NCBI GenBank assembly: GCA_002189035.1
Contig: CM007990.1
Span: 4,712,001 to 4,776,000, forward strand
From: Utricularia gibba
Lineage: Eukaryota > Streptophyta > Magnoliopsida > Lamiales > Lentibulariaceae
Direction: 5' to 3'
Length of the DNA stretch: 64,000 bases
Shown here: piece by piece, positions 34,842-46,468 of the stretch
Position numbering within the stretch: position 1 is the stretch's first letter
How the letters are laid out: every line of letters begins with the position of its first letter
Made by a program: the position numbers and the translations under genes
The notes under the pieces: generated by a model
Told to the model about the DNA's origin: nothing
The model's input: only the letters and a program-made list of their open reading frames with translations
Databases searched by the model: none

Positions 34842-35452
34842 ATGATGAGTCAGGAACCGCAGGATCAAATGGATCATTACTCTAAGGTTTTATACGAGCT
34901 TTCTGCCTTAGTTTTGAATATCATGAGATCGCCACCGCCCTCGTTGGGTTTCCCTGATGAGGATTCGCGGATCCAGAGCCAGAGAAGGCAGATACCGTCG
35001 TTTCAGAATATTACTCCGGCGGGGTTCGCCTCCCTGCTTCTGGGAATTTCCCTTTCCCTGATGGTTTGTGGGTCGGTGACTTTTTTGCTTGGTTTCTTGT
35101 TGATGCCATGGGTTGTTGGATTGGTGATACTCTTGTATTTTGCGGGGATTGTTTCGAGCATATCGATGATCGGAAAGGCTCTTCTGTGCTACAATTCTTC
35201 TTCACCGAAAAAACAAGTATCTTGTAAGCATCCCTATACATCTCGTCATTTTTTCATGTCAAGCTTGACTTTTTATGTGGTATTATGACCCCTTGGAGCG
35301 ACTTGAACACACCCCTCCTTGTTGTTCCACCAAAGGGAACTCCTTAGTATTCCCTTTCTGTGATCTTCACCCGAAGGAGCGAAGAATCTAAACACCTTTT
35401 GGAAATTTCAGGGTCCTCCGGTGCTACTGATACTGACTGCGTTTCCGTTTGA
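34842..35452 (+). CDS. Small plant membrane protein of unknown function
   Basis: Starts MMSQEPQDQMDHYSKVLYEL and has a Pro-rich stretch, then two hydrophobic segments: FASLLLGISLSLMVCGSVTF with following LLGFLLMP, and WVVGLVILLYFAGIVSSISM. It resembles an uncharacterised conserved plant family of about 130-150 aa, but I cannot name a function. The first exon ends best at 35223 before GTAAGC; the second, 35412-35452, adds SSGATDTDCVSV and a stop, giving 140 aa. A donor at GTATCT just before would instead join a longer exon with an open frame to 35624. Reading through without splicing stops at 35288. Confidence 0.65.
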
Positions 35453-35950
35453 TGGTAGTAGCATGGAAGCCGTTTTGGTGAGGCACTTTGATGGGATGGA
35501 AGATTGGGGGCGGATGCGTCTGATCATTCAAGGTCAAATTGCAGCAGCTCCTGTGTATGGTATGGATAGAGATGGTGTTGAAATGAGTACATACAGTTTT
35601 TTCAGAGAGGGGGTCCTTGTGTAGTAAGAAAGGCAGGCACATGTTGGTGTGGGGAATGTGGATGGATTGCTGGTTCCCCCTTCTCAGAGATCCAACATCT
35701 GTGCTTCTTTCTGCTTGTTCTTGGGGTGCGTCTGATTCATTGATCTTGCGCGACTTGAGTCTTGGAACGGTTGTAACACAATGCACATCGCATACTACAG
35801 TATAAAGAAATGTCTTTTTTTTGCAGTGATCACGATCCAAAAACATTCTGTAACTTTTTGAAGCGGGGAGAAGGGATACTGAAAACAAACCATTAGGATT
35901 TATGATCTCAAATCGAAAAAAAATAGAAAAGAACAAAAAGGAGGTAACCG

Positions 35951-36032
35951 CGTCGACAGCAGGGTTCGAACCTGCGCGGGCGAAGCCCAACAGATTTCAA
36001 GTCTGTCTCCTTAACCACTCGGACATATCGAC
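35951..36032 (-). tRNA. tRNA-Ser (UGA anticodon)
   Basis: An 82-nt tRNA on the minus strand. The 7-bp acceptor stem (GTCGATA with TGTCGAC, one G-T pair) and discriminator G are clear. The anticodon loop CTTGAAA carries TGA (35999-35997). There is a long variable arm (TTGGGCTTCGCCC) as in tRNA-Ser, and a T arm GGTTCGAACCC. A run of T follows on the minus strand (plus-strand AAAAA near 35936), a Pol III stop. No intron. Confidence 0.97.
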
Positions 36033-36274
36033 GGTGGCATTTGTCTTTTTCGTGTCAACTATGGAATCGTATTTTGACGCGTTGCCGACTACCCACATTT
36101 TCATTCAACCCGTGGTTCAATTATGACCGGGTCGCCGCTGACTATAATTTCGTCGTCCAATAAATTCCCTTGAGTTGAAGTTCGACGGGCCGAATCAAAG
36201 GGAGGTGGAAGAGTGCCAATCGCCGGAGCAGAGTTTGATTTTTGTTGCTGGGGGCATCCGATCTTATTGTAACA

Positions 36275-37139
36275 ATGGTATGAAACCTATCATCGTGTTT
36301 TGATCTACGCGATTCCGACGCCTTTTCTTTTGTGATGTACCGTTTCTTTGTTTAAGAGAGTGGTATCATGCTTGAATTCCGATTAACGATGAATTTGAGG
36401 ATATTGATTTTTCTTATGGCTGGAATTCTCCCCCGTTTCTTGTTCTTATCGCATGGTGATTTGAAATTTGATATCTTGAATTATGAGCCTTGATTCATTC
36501 CATCTTGTTTGTAGTGGGTGGGGGATACGATCTCGTTATGTTCTTATAGGCTTGAACCTGTGATTATAATCCGCTTTTCTGTCTGCCGCAACAGAAAAAC
36601 TTGAGTCTATTGCTCCTGGAAGCACCGAATTGTTGAGTGCACATGCATACCATTTGAATCAGTTTGTAAACATGAACTCTTTTTGCTGTTCGGATGTCAT
36701 CCTGATCTCGCTGTTTGAATTATTGCAGTGCAGCCCTTTTTGCGTTTAGGATTTCCTATCGTGATATACCACTTTATGAATGTACCTACACCTGCAATTG
36801 TTCGTGTGTCATAGAATGCTTAGTTGCTGTTTTATACTGTATACAGACGACATCAAGGAGGCTTGCTGATAGGAAGGTGGAGAAGTTTGAGAAGAATATA
36901 ACCAAGCGCGGTGCTGTCTCGGAGACGGGCACAAAGAAAGGAAGCAACTATCCTGTTGGCCCTATCTTGCTGGGCTTCTTCATTTTCGTCGTGATTGGAT
37001 CATGTAATGCTTTCTAGCCATCACTTGGTTTCGTTCTAGGGATACTAAATTGTGCAGTGATTGACTTCTGTGACGACCTTTTTTTCTTACAGCTCTGTTC
37101 CAGATCATCAGGACGGCAACAAGCGGTGGAATGGCATGA
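36275..37139 (+). CDS. RAMP4/SERP1 ribosome-associated ER membrane protein
   Basis: Tail-anchored protein of the ER translocon; it associates with Sec61 and protects new membrane proteins under ER stress. Exon 1 (36275-36277) is just the start codon, followed by GTATGA. Exon 2, 36847-37003, codes TTSRRLADRKVEKFEKNITK, RGAVSETGTKKGSNYPVGP and ILLGFFIFVVIGS. Exon 3, 37093-37139, codes LFQIIRTATSGGMA and stop. Phases fit and the product is 68 aa, the usual length. The C-terminal hydrophobic segment is the tail anchor. Confidence 0.95.
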
Positions 37140-37384
37140 TCATCACTGTCTACTTTGCTGTATTTTTTGTGTTGTCATCTGGATTTAAAACTGCAGTAAG
37201 AACTCTCATGTACCATGACATTGCCAATGGCTTCAAATATCTAATGAACTACTTGTCCTTGGAAATTTCACCCCCAATTCAGGTCAGTTATGACCTCACA
37301 CTACATGAACTCAATTATAGGAATGGAAACAGTTACAGATAATAGTGATACTGCGGAGAAGAAATATTTAGTTGTTGAATTTTC

Positions 37385-38623
37385 TTAAGGCAGGGCAGTC
37401 AAGCATGGCTGAAAAGCTGTGCCACAAGCAATGTACTTGACCTTCCTCCCCAAGGTGACCTTCGTCCATTCCCGGCTAGTCATGTCATAGGTTAATAGCC
37501 GGTTCATTTGCCGCGATCTCAGGGACAGCATGAGCAAGCCTTTGTTTCCAAGGCAGGTCATTCTCACGTGCTTTCCATAGAACTCCAAGCACCATAAATT
37601 TGGCATTCTGTCAACCTCCTTCCACAGCATAGTCATCTTCTGCAGCTCCCATATGCAGATGCAGGTTGCTGCGTTCTTCCTCAACAAGCCGACCAGCATG
37701 ATCTTCCCATTGCATTCAGCTAGAGTTTGGCAGCTTAGATGTCGAGGAGCAGGGATGGCCAACTGTTCCCATACCCCAGTTTCTATGTTGCAGGACACTA
37801 CTCCATCAGGATATGTGCGCATGAAGTACACAGTTCTGTTGACACAAATTGCTTGAGACCTGAAGTTGTGTGCAATTGGAAGATCAATAGCAGATGACAT
37901 GCTTCTAGGGCGGCACCACGAGCCCTTCGTCGAGTCGAAGATTTCATACTCGCCCTCACAACTAACACAAAGTATCCTGTATCCTGACTGAGGAGAATGG
38001 CCATCTAGAGTCATCCCAACAGCTACTCGATACTGGTCAGAAATCGATATGGGTGGCAACTTCTTGCATGATCTTGTTAGAGGATTGCAAATGTAGAAGC
38101 TTTTGTCACCATAATCAAGGAAGCAGATGAGTCCTCCAGCTGAGGCCACAGGTAAACGTCTTGGCGCTGATACCATAGCTGCTGGCTTAGGATGATACCA
38201 CCTCTTCGAGGTGGGATCATACATTGATCCCATGTTTGATTTCTCATGAGTAACAGTGTAGAACCAAGATTGAGGCTGCTGCTTCTTCTGAGCATACTCC
38301 TGTGTGAAACTTTGAGATGTTAGCAGCATGTTCCATTCCTTGCAGACTAATCGAAACCGAAAGAATGCCGGTATCGGCAGTCTTGCTATTACAGCCTCCC
38401 ACAGATCTTCAGGGAACTCTTTCCAGAGATCCTCGTTCATGTTTTCATTTGAGTTTTTAGGGAGACGACTCCGCCCTTTACGAGCTCTCTTCGTGGAGGG
38501 TATACTAGGTTCCATCATGCGAGTGTTTTCTGATTTTCCAACAGTCATTAAGGCAGTACGGCAGCTCTCGTTCAATATCCCAGTACCTACATCAAAACAC
38601 CATCTGCAAAATAGCCGACACAT
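37385..38623 (-). CDS. F-box/kelch-like protein (At5g15710-like)
   Basis: Substrate adaptor of SCF ubiquitin ligases. The F-box reads FPEDLWEAVIARLPIPAFFR and FRLVCKEWNMLL, followed by a kelch/galactose-oxidase-like region (GSMYDPTSKRWYHP, VASAGGLICFLDYGDKSFYI, CNPLTRSCKKLPP, SCNIETGVWEQLAIPAPRH). The sequence follows Arabidopsis At5g15710 closely. The first in-frame ATG is 38623 (412 aa). ATG 38548 (MTVGKSENTRMMEPS) is possible, because the stretch before it may be a 5' UTR exon with a splice acceptor (TTTTGCAG). A leader intron upstream to about 39100 is likely. The 3' end faces RAMP4, convergent, about 250 bp apart. Confidence 0.9.
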   Translation of the reverse strand: MCRLFCRWCFDVGTGILNESCRTALMTVGKSENTRMMEPSIPSTKRARKGRSRLPKNSNENMNEDLWKEFPEDLWEAVIARLPIPAFFRFRLVCKEWNMLLTSQSFTQEYAQKKQQPQSWFYTVTHEKSNMGSMYDPTSKRWYHPKPAAMVSAPRRLPVASAGGLICFLDYGDKSFYICNPLTRSCKKLPPISISDQYRVAVGMTLDGHSPQSGYRILCVSCEGEYEIFDSTKGSWCRPRSMSSAIDLPIAHNFRSQAICVNRTVYFMRTYPDGVVSCNIETGVWEQLAIPAPRHLSCQTLAECNGKIMLVGLLRKNAATCICIWELQKMTMLWKEVDRMPNLWCLEFYGKHVRMTCLGNKGLLMLSLRSRQMNRLLTYDMTSREWTKVTLGRKVKYIACGTAFQPCLTALP

Positions 38624-38650
38624 CTTGAGATTCCTCAAGTTTGGATCCAC

Positions 38651-39919
38651 AAGGGATACAGAGAGTGAAGCAGAATGTCAAAAAGTAACCATCCTTTCAG
38701 AATAATGAATCACGAACGCTCCTCCCCTTTAACTGGAATGGTATTTACATTGGCCACATCCACGCTATCTCTATCAACAAAACTACCTTAGGATAAGGGC
38801 ATCACATTTTAGCAGCGAGACAGAGAACCGAGGATGCATAAAGCAATTTCATGTAAGAAGAAACTAGAAACAGATCGCATTCAGCCAACCGCGGATAAGG
38901 ATGAATTCCCAATGAATCACAACCCTCATACTTGAAATCGAATAAGGGAACAAACTTTTAACCTGATAGGGTGCCGGTGGTGAACCCAACTGGGGGATTG
39001 AAACAGAATATCGAAATCTGAAGAAGGCGCCAGAATCTCCTCCGATTGGGTGATAAGCTGCCCTTCCATCACTCAAAACGACAACCTATACCCTGTACCA
39101 GTGGGGGCTCTCAGTTCCAGCCTCTACAACACAACAAAAAGTCAACGAGATATGCGTTTTCTATGTTGATTTGAGGACCTTCACCTCCACAATTTGTACG
39201 AGGCGCTTGGGCGTGAAAAAGTACAGACCTTGAAGCGCCCCAACACCTGCCTTCCCTCCCCTGCGCCTACTGTCAACTACTCCACTATTCAGCTGCGGCT
39301 TCTTAATTAACGCTGACACAATTATCTCCTCCGGGAGAGAAGATAAAATCATTATTTTATTAGGAGTCAACCAAATCTGTTGTTTTTTTTTCCTTTTTTT
39401 ATTAATAAAACAAAAACACATTATTTAAATTTGTATTTGCATTCATGCGCTTCATCACCTGGAAAAGCCCAATAAAAGCCCATTTATAAGCCCAACATGA
39501 TTTGATTAAACAAATATTATTTACGAAGTTTTATTATAGTGTTGTGATCAATTTCGAAACTGATGGATTTGATTGATTCATATGGATGTCTGAAAAAATT
39601 TATCGATGTTGAACTTGTTGAAAATTTGATATTGAATAAGAGGTGTAAAATTAAATATTAATTCATTTCAATTAGTTTATATGTAAAGAATAAAAACAAT
39701 ATAACAATTTATATGAACATGTTTTCTTATTTTCCATTTTACTTAACCAACTTAGCCTCCTACTCCATTGCTAGAGACTTTGAGTGAAAGAAGTGATTTT
39801 TGTTGAAAAGGCGATATCTTTGTACAATCATTTGCATTTTTCAACAACATTGGCTACAAACTGGAAAGATGAAGATGCAGAAACTCCAGTCTGGATCAAA
39901 AGCACCTCCGCAACTGCTC
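38651..39919. other. F-box gene leader/promoter and AT-rich spacer
   Basis: 38651 to about 39120 probably contains the F-box 5' UTR with an intron. 39420-39800 is AT-rich with nothing recognised. 39800-39919 is the 3' UTR of the Lhca2 gene. Confidence 0.5.
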
Positions 39920-40942
39920 TCATTTGGGTGTAAAAGACTGGAAAAAAAAAAAACCACTTAGTATGGTATTCGGAGGAGAAACAAAAGTAAGATTTGAAGA
40001 TGGGACTTGAGTTGCGCTTACAGCGAAAATGGTGGCGTGCCCAGGATCTGCTAGATGAGCGAAGAGGTTATCAATGGGTCCTGTTCCGGTGTAGATGTGC
40101 TGAAACCACGCACCCATCACCGCCAACATCGCCAATCTCCCGTTCTTGATCTCCTTCGTTCTGATCTCCTTCACTTTTTCCGGCGACCCAGATCCCCAGC
40201 CGAGGGGATCGAACCAGAGACCGCCTGGGTAACCGACGTCGGTTCCGGTGAGCTTGTTGGTAGGGAAGATGGGATCGGTGTTCACGCTGCCGGGTTTGAT
40301 GATATCCGCCCATCTCCGACCCTCAGCCCATCCGATCAGAATGAGCTCAATTATGAAAAGCGTGGTTGTATCGGTGAAGTACTCTTGCTCGCCGGCGGTG
40401 TACCACGATGGGGTATTGAGGACCCCAATCTTCGTTAGGAATTCAGGGATGAAGATTCCAGCGGCTCCCAACATGGCCCATCTGCCGTGAACGATCTCCG
40501 ATTGCTGGTTCCATTTCAAGGTCTCTGGATCAGATCCTGTGAGTGTTCATCGGAATTGGTTAATATAGGAACTGAATACGCTGGGTTTCTGGGGATTTAA
40601 ATTTTTTATAAAACTGTACCCAATCCCAGAGGGTCGAAACCGAAATCTCCGGGAAGGCTGCCGTCGAGCCATGCCGGCGGGGTGCTGCCGGGGAACCAAA
40701 TGGGTCTATCTGGATCGGCCGCAACGCAGACGGCGACTGACCGGGAGCTCGGCTGATTTGCATTCTTGCCACCGACTCTGAGTTTTCTCGATCCGAAGAA
40801 GGAGCTCCTGGTGCTGGAACCACAATGAAATTCACATTCAGCGACGAATGCGAATGGAAAACAATCAGCGAGCAAGCACTTACCTTGGGGATGAAAAGGC
40901 CACGGCGGCGATGGCTGACGAAGCGCAGGCGGAGGCGGCCAT
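39920..40942 (-). CDS. LHCA2: Photosystem I chlorophyll a/b-binding protein Lhca2
   Basis: Thylakoid antenna protein of photosystem I. N-terminal transit peptide [19 protein letters not shown], then [20 protein letters not shown]. Chlorophyll-binding helices: [20 protein letters not shown] (helix 1) and [20 protein letters not shown] (helix 3); between them [20 protein letters not shown]. The [20 protein letters not shown] and [20 protein letters not shown] segments identify Lhca2. Exons on the minus strand: 40942-40884, 40813-40620, 40536-40022 and 39937-39920; the last holds only SFTPK and stop. All phases fit; 261 aa. Confidence 0.95.
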
Positions 40943-41021
40943 GTCGACGAATTTAGACTACCGTCCTAGCGTCTGATGTGTGTCCCTCCCGTCAGAAATG
41001 CAAGGATCTTGTAATCAACGG

Positions 41022-41097
41022 CTTATCCCTTGAGAATAAGGGTGAAGCCTGCGATTGGACGACTTGCAATCCAGCGACTGCCACGTGGCTCCCCATA
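41022..41097 (-). promoter_or_regulatory. Light-type promoter motifs of LHCA2
   Basis: Upstream of the LHCA2 ATG are an I-box (GATAAG on the minus strand, 41022-41027), a CCAAT (minus strand, about 41054) and a G-box CACGTG (41092-41097), within 80-155 bp of the start codon. I-box plus G-box is the usual pair in light-regulated photosynthesis promoters. Confidence 0.6.
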
Positions 41098-41145
41098 TCA
41101 AAATCATTCGCTACTGACAGCCAGCTGAGCAGTCATCCCGACCAG

Positions 41146-41820
41146 AATTGCCTGGAAAGGTGACCGGAGGGGGCCTCCAGGATCAGCTGCTCGACGACCT
41201 GCGACGCCTTGTCGCCTGGAGCTTCTTGGCCGGAGAACTACATGCGTCAATGAGAAAGCCTTGAAATATATAACATGAACAGGTAACTACTCCATAGAAG
41301 GCCTTGAGACATATGTAGCTAACCAGCGAGTCTACATTAACCACAGGGGAACATTGGAACCAGATCTACCTGGGGATCTAACTCCAAGAATCCAGAACCT
41401 CTAAATGCAGCATCTTGCTGAGTGCTTTGCTTTGCTGAGTTCCGAAAGGGAGCATCTTTGTCAACAAACAGAGAGACAAATGGCGGTCATGATGGACATG
41501 AGTACCAGGAAATAATAGAAAGAGCGCACCTTGCCGTCAAGAACCAAGGAAATTACTTTGAATCTCTCCCAAACTGGCTCCATAGCGGCCTTCACAGTGT
41601 TTTCCGCTGTGCCCAGTGGTGATTTCAACGACCGGGGTCCTGGAATTGCCATAATCATGCAGATTTGAGAAGAAAACCATGGTGTTTACGGCCAGGATCC
41701 TGACAAAAACCCTAGTGTTTCAACTGCCTTCACCTTCGACAACAGTACTTTTAGCATGCAACTGGTGGACAACAAATTGACGAACTAAACAAAAAAAAAA
41801 CGAACCTGAGGCGCAGCCAT
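41146..41820 (-). other. Possible small multi-exon gene, family unknown
   Basis: Exon-like pieces on the minus strand: ATG 41820 coding MAAPQ before a donor at 41805; a piece at about 41530-41640 with PRSLKSPLGTAENTVKAAME and VWERFKVISLVLDGK before GTGCGC; and one at about 41146-41240 with EAPGDKASQVVEQLILEAPS ending at a TGA. Joining the first two in frame needs one more G/C after the acceptor TTCCAG (about 41639). I do not recognise the product. An ATG-initiated frame from about 41658 is an alternative start. Confidence 0.35.
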
Positions 41821-42019
41821 GGTCACGTTCCAGAAACCTCGGAGATCCAGATCCTCGACATTCGCTCACTGGCGTTGGGAGAGAAATGACGACAGTAAAG
41901 GAAGTGCGTTCCATCGTCAGCGGCCGCCGCATTCCTTTTGGTTCTCAAACGTAAATTTGCGAATTTTCCGCCGAATGTCGTCGTCTCTGTGAGCCGAAGT
42001 TTCGGCAACAGATTTGTAT

Positions 42020-42361
42020 TGTTAGAATACACAATATAAATTGTGGATCATTATTGAGCTTAATCTTTTCTATTGTAATCCATGTTTCTTGTATACTTGA
42101 TTATTCCACTTTCATTCTCCGATATGGGATTGTGTATTCTAACATCCGCCCTCAAGTCGAACTGATCTGTGATCCAATGATGACTTGCTCTTTTTTTTTG
42201 TGATTGTAGGTAATGATCGAATCATAGGTCGATCTAATTTTTTATCGCTTAATTCCAATGCATCTCCTTATTTTTACTTTTTTTTTAATTGAAACTCAAA
42301 CCAGAATGAAACCCATCTTAACCATCCAAGCCGTGACGTGAGGCAAACGATCTGATACCAT
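42020..42361 (-). mobile_element. TRIM-like LTR element remnant
   Basis: 42020-42144 is a 125-bp unit with perfect 16-bp inverted ends (TGTTAGAATACACAAT and its complement), starting TG and ending CA. On the minus strand it is preceded by a purine-rich GAGGGCGGA, like a polypurine tract. About 205 bp further, at 42349-42361, the minus strand reads TGGTATCAGATCG, like a Met-tRNA primer-binding site. The order PBS, short internal part, PPT, LTR fits a terminal-repeat retrotransposon in miniature. The expected 5' LTR beyond the PBS does not clearly match, so it is diverged or replaced. Confidence 0.6.
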
Positions 42362-42779
42362 GTTGAAATTCAAGATATGTCTTGAACTCGGCATATCCCT
42401 GAGCCTGTTGGAATCGCCACCTTATACAATCTAAGTTCCAATTCTGAATCGTCAACTTAAATCATGATCTTCCACTTGGGATCGCCGTGGGCCGGTAATC
42501 TGGACCGATCCGAGCAAGGAGCCAGGAATCGGGATGCAGCACAGCAGCAAGAACGCAACTTTATTTCAACTGGGAATTGTGGAATCATGATGTTCTAATC
42601 AAAACATATTTTACAGTCACCGATTTATAAAGGAGCCAAAGGCAAGCATTTATTTTCTTTGCTTCTCCACTTCAAGCTTCAACTTCAAGTTTTCTCCGGT
42701 GACCGTACCGTACGTACCGGGGTTGAGGCAGAAGCCAACAGGCTGCTCGGAACTCTGGAGATACATGGGTTCATCAACC

Positions 42780-44743
42780 TCAAATTGCTGCTTCTATCTT
42801 CTCCCTAAGATTGTACTTCTCAGCTATCAGAGGGCGTACATCCTCCACTCCGACTAAGCTCTCCAGGAACGGAAGCAGCGATAACAACTCAGTATCAGAG
42901 CGATCGTCGAACCAGCTGTCGATGGGGATGCCATTGTCCAGCTGGAACCCGAAAGCCTGAACAGAAGGTGAATTTGTAGAATGCAGGGGAAGCATTAAAC
43001 GGAAAAGCAGCCAATGTGAGTGCCTACCTGAGGAGAGTTGTCAATGATGATGACATGTGCCAAATCACGGCCAAGAACTGATAGATCTTTGAGGTAGTTC
43101 CCATCAACTAATACACAGGAGTCTCGATAGACACGATGACGGAATATCTTTCGTTTGGGATCGAGGACGTTCAGGAGCTGCTCAGCATAAATGCTTTGGC
43201 TAGCCGTGAATATTATAATCTCAAAGAGGCCAGATACCTTGTGTAAGAAATCTCTTAGATGAGGGCGGCAACGCACGTATACAGTGTGGTCCTTTTGGTT
43301 GAAATTCACAGAGAATGTGAAATCTGCATCCTCGCATGGTTCAAGTGAAGAGTGCACCAAGGTCTCTGACAAACAAGTAGCAGATCCATGTCAATAAGGA
43401 TTCAGAGGGGTATCTGAAAGAAGACAGTATGCATGTATTGAGAGGAACTTCCAAGCGCAAAGTAACAGATGATTACCATCCAAGTCAAGAACAAGTGAGG
43501 TTGGGGGGCAGCTTCTTGTTCGCTTAGGCAATAGCATAGGCCGGAAAGTTGGCACTACGGATGACAACGCAGGCAAATGTTTTATGAACAAGAATGGGTC
43601 AAAGTCATCATATTCAATAGCTTGTTCATCTTCGTGAACATTAACAGACATGTGATCTTCATTGTTCTCATCTGTGCATTCCAGATTTGAATTCTTCAAG
43701 GAGACATATAAAGCTGAAGCTTCATGCGTGAAAGCACCATAATCTGAATTTCAAGAACAAGATAGAAAACAGCTCTAATGCACACTGAATACTGAAATTC
43801 ACATGAACATGCATTGTTAAACGAACATAAATACCAGTTTCGCCCATGTGTCCTTCCTCTTTATCGTGATATTGCACATTCTCATGCTGAAACACGTTGT
43901 AGAAGTCTGCAGGAAAGACAGGGTAAGCTTGCACAATAGGAAGAAAAGTAAGAGCAATAAACCAAGGAATACAATACCTTCTTTAGAAACCTCCCCTCCA
44001 TTGCTTCGCCCAACATGAAACGAAGGGGAAAATATGGTGTCCGCAACACAATTAGGTCCCGTTTGATGCTTCTAGAGACAATAAACATTTAGGTCAGGTG
44101 GCAAGTTGACTTGGATAAGTACTTAGAATTAGAGCAAACGGGGACATGCAGTACAGTAACGGTGCCTCGTAAGAAAGAGGGATTGCATTATAATTCATAT
44201 ATAAAGTATGCAACTACCTCAGTATCTACTAATGAAACATTAGTTTCATGTTGAGAGTGGAAGACCTCGCAAACACAGGAACCATCAGCATCCTCCAGAG
44301 TGAACTGTGAATACAAATCTCTTCCATCCACAGGATCTTGAATTGCCATTGAAGGAGTGCCAACTGAAAGGTGCAACATATACAAACCAAATCAGATATT
44401 CGCGTGGAAGACGCACACAGAAAAATGAAGCTACAAAAAGGCTGTATAAAGGTCCTGAGAGGCACGACCCAAAACCCAGATTTTCAAAGAAGGGTAGGGT
44501 AGGGTAATTCACTCTTTTATAACTTTAGAGACATATAAGCATATTTCCATATTTCATGGCATAAATCATAGAAATGACTTCCAAATACCTACCAACTTTC
44601 TTCTTCCTAACTGAAGATGTGATTAGCTCTGTAATGTTCTTTGACTTTTGTGTAGTTTCAACAAATTTCTTTCGCTGTCTACGAACCTTTGAACTGGTAA
44701 TCTCTTGAGAAGTTTGCACATTTGCTCGTCTCCTGGTAGGCAT
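42780..44743 (-). CDS. SCP1-like small phosphatase (CTD phosphatase, SSP4/5 type)
   Basis: HAD-superfamily phosphatase of the FCP/SCP group, whose members remove phosphate from the RNA polymerase II C-terminal domain. The catalytic DxDxT motif is DLDETLVHSS, split by an intron after DLD and one base. Further motifs: [49 protein letters not shown] and [11 protein letters not shown] long basic N terminus ([19 protein letters not shown]) suits a nuclear protein. Exons on the minus strand: 44743-44593, 44363-44218, 44071-43978, 43906-43835, 43743-43477, 43365-43028 and 42956-42780, all in phase, 414 aa. It ends [11 protein letters not shown]. Confidence 0.93.
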
Positions 44744-46190
44744 TTCTCAAACAGATGCACAGCGAGAAATCACCTTTTTTCCTACACCTCATAAAATAAC
44801 TCAAGTTCTAAACAGAATTTTTACAAAAGCCCATAAGCACATCACCTATTTAACCGATACAGTTACATCAATCAAGCACAAAGATTACACCTGCAATCAT
44901 CTACCATAAAAAAAAATATCAACTTCTACATAAAAAGGCCTATATACTCTGCACTGGAGAACCCTCATGTCGAATGAAAAATCGCTCCTTCCCAAAATCA
45001 AGCATTCTCAACCATCCAGGACTACCACTCAGCTTAGTTACAAGATTTCTTTATCATAACACACCACACAATAAATTGAGCTGAATCGAGAAACCCATTC
45101 ACAGAATACAAATGCCTGAAACCTTAAACCAAAGCAAACATGAAACCCTAAATGCAATTCAATAAAGTACATGATAAGAAAACGCAGAATCAAATGCTGA
45201 ATCGAAGTCTACAAAGTACACCGACCAACTTCGCTGAAGATCTCCCAAAACTGATTCACGGAAGCATGAAGCAATTAAATTGCACAGCCTTCTTCGTAGA
45301 GCAGCTCAAAACGTGTCTTTTCCCTCCAAAGATTCCAGCGGTGGAGAAATAGAGGGAAAGCAAATAAGCTTGAAATCGTAGTACTTGTAGTTTTCTTTTG
45401 TTGAGAAAAAAAAAATAGTCAAACGAAAGCTGTATTTTCCATTTTTTGTTTTTTGTAATATTTATTACATTTGAAAAGTAAAATTTTCAGAACGGTGAGG
45501 TGACGAGTTCCTCACACGCTCACTGCGTGGCGCGTGGAGATTCTACCAATCATACAGATTCTATTTGGGCTACAAAAGGCCCAATTCAGAATTGGGCCCA
45601 ATAGATTTAGCACCTGTGACTTCGTGAGAGAAGCGCGGACCATTCTGATCCCCCGGAATTCCGCACTTCTCTCGCTCTCCCAACTTCAAGGTTTGGTGTT
45701 TTGCGATTTTGAGCAGAATTAGTTTCATGGTTTTGGTTCTTGACTGGAAACCTTGAGTCTTTTTTTTGCCGTACTCTACAATGCGTTGATATTGTGAATT
45801 GGGTGAAATGTTTATTGTGCTTTTGAATCCGATGTCGTTCATGGTTTGGATGATTATCAGGTTTTTTAGTCGATTCTTGTGGTGGGTGGTGGGTTTTTAA
45901 TCACGCTGTGTTTATGCGCAATTGATTAAGCATTTTTTTGGGGGTAGCTGCCCGTTTGATGGATGCGTTCCTTTCCAGAAGACCCTATTTACCTTCCATA
46001 AAAATTGCAAAGTTAATTGCTGGCAGTTTGTCGGTGATATTTGCTGCTTATGTTGAGTCTATTTTGTGTTTTCCTGTGGAGAGTGACATAGTTGTCTTTG
46101 ACAATGTTTTCGGTTAAAGCCTTCCACACTCGAAGCACCTTACAATGTTTAGGTATGTTGATTGTAGGTGTAGGAGTTATTAGTTACTCG
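44744..46190. other. Divergent upstream regions of the phosphatase and SPC12 genes
   Basis: 44744 to about 45360 is probably a leader with intron for the phosphatase. 45370-45500 is AT-rich and may hold the shared promoter. 45600-46190 probably contains the 5' UTR and a leader intron of the SPC12 gene. No other gene seen. Confidence 0.5.
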
Positions 46191-46468
46191 ATGGATTGGA
46201 AGGGCAAAAGCTTTCAGAGCAACTGATGCAAATCATGTTGGTTGCATTTGGAATAGTGGGGTTCATCACTGGCTATGCATTGGGGTCATTCCAGGCAATG
46301 CTGTACGTTTATGCGGCTGGGGTTTTGTTAACTTCTCTCATCACTATTCCTGATTGGCCATTCTTCAATCGCCACCCTCTCAACTGGTTGGACGCAAGCG
46401 AGGTTGAAAAGCATCCAAAGCCTCAAAACCCGAATGCCGCCCCGAAGAAAAAAGCATCCAAGAAGTAG
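46191..46468 (+). CDS. Signal peptidase complex subunit 1 (SPC12), frame broken
   Basis: Small ER membrane subunit of signal peptidase. From codon 4 the protein reads EGQKLSEQLMQIMLVAFG, two membrane segments (IVGFITGYALGSF and MLYVYAAGVLLTSLITIP), then WPFFNRHPLNWLDASEVEKH and a Lys-rich end. The conserved start MDW is present at ATG 46191 but in a different frame. TGGAAGGG must be TGGGAAGGG, so one G is missing at 46198-46199. Corrected length is 92 aa, normal for the family. Without correction translation from 46191 stops after 11 codons. Confidence 0.92.

Noticed and set aside
35424-35990. 188-codon minus-strand open frame
   Set aside because: It overlaps the tRNA-Ser gene and 3' UTR sequence and has no domain.
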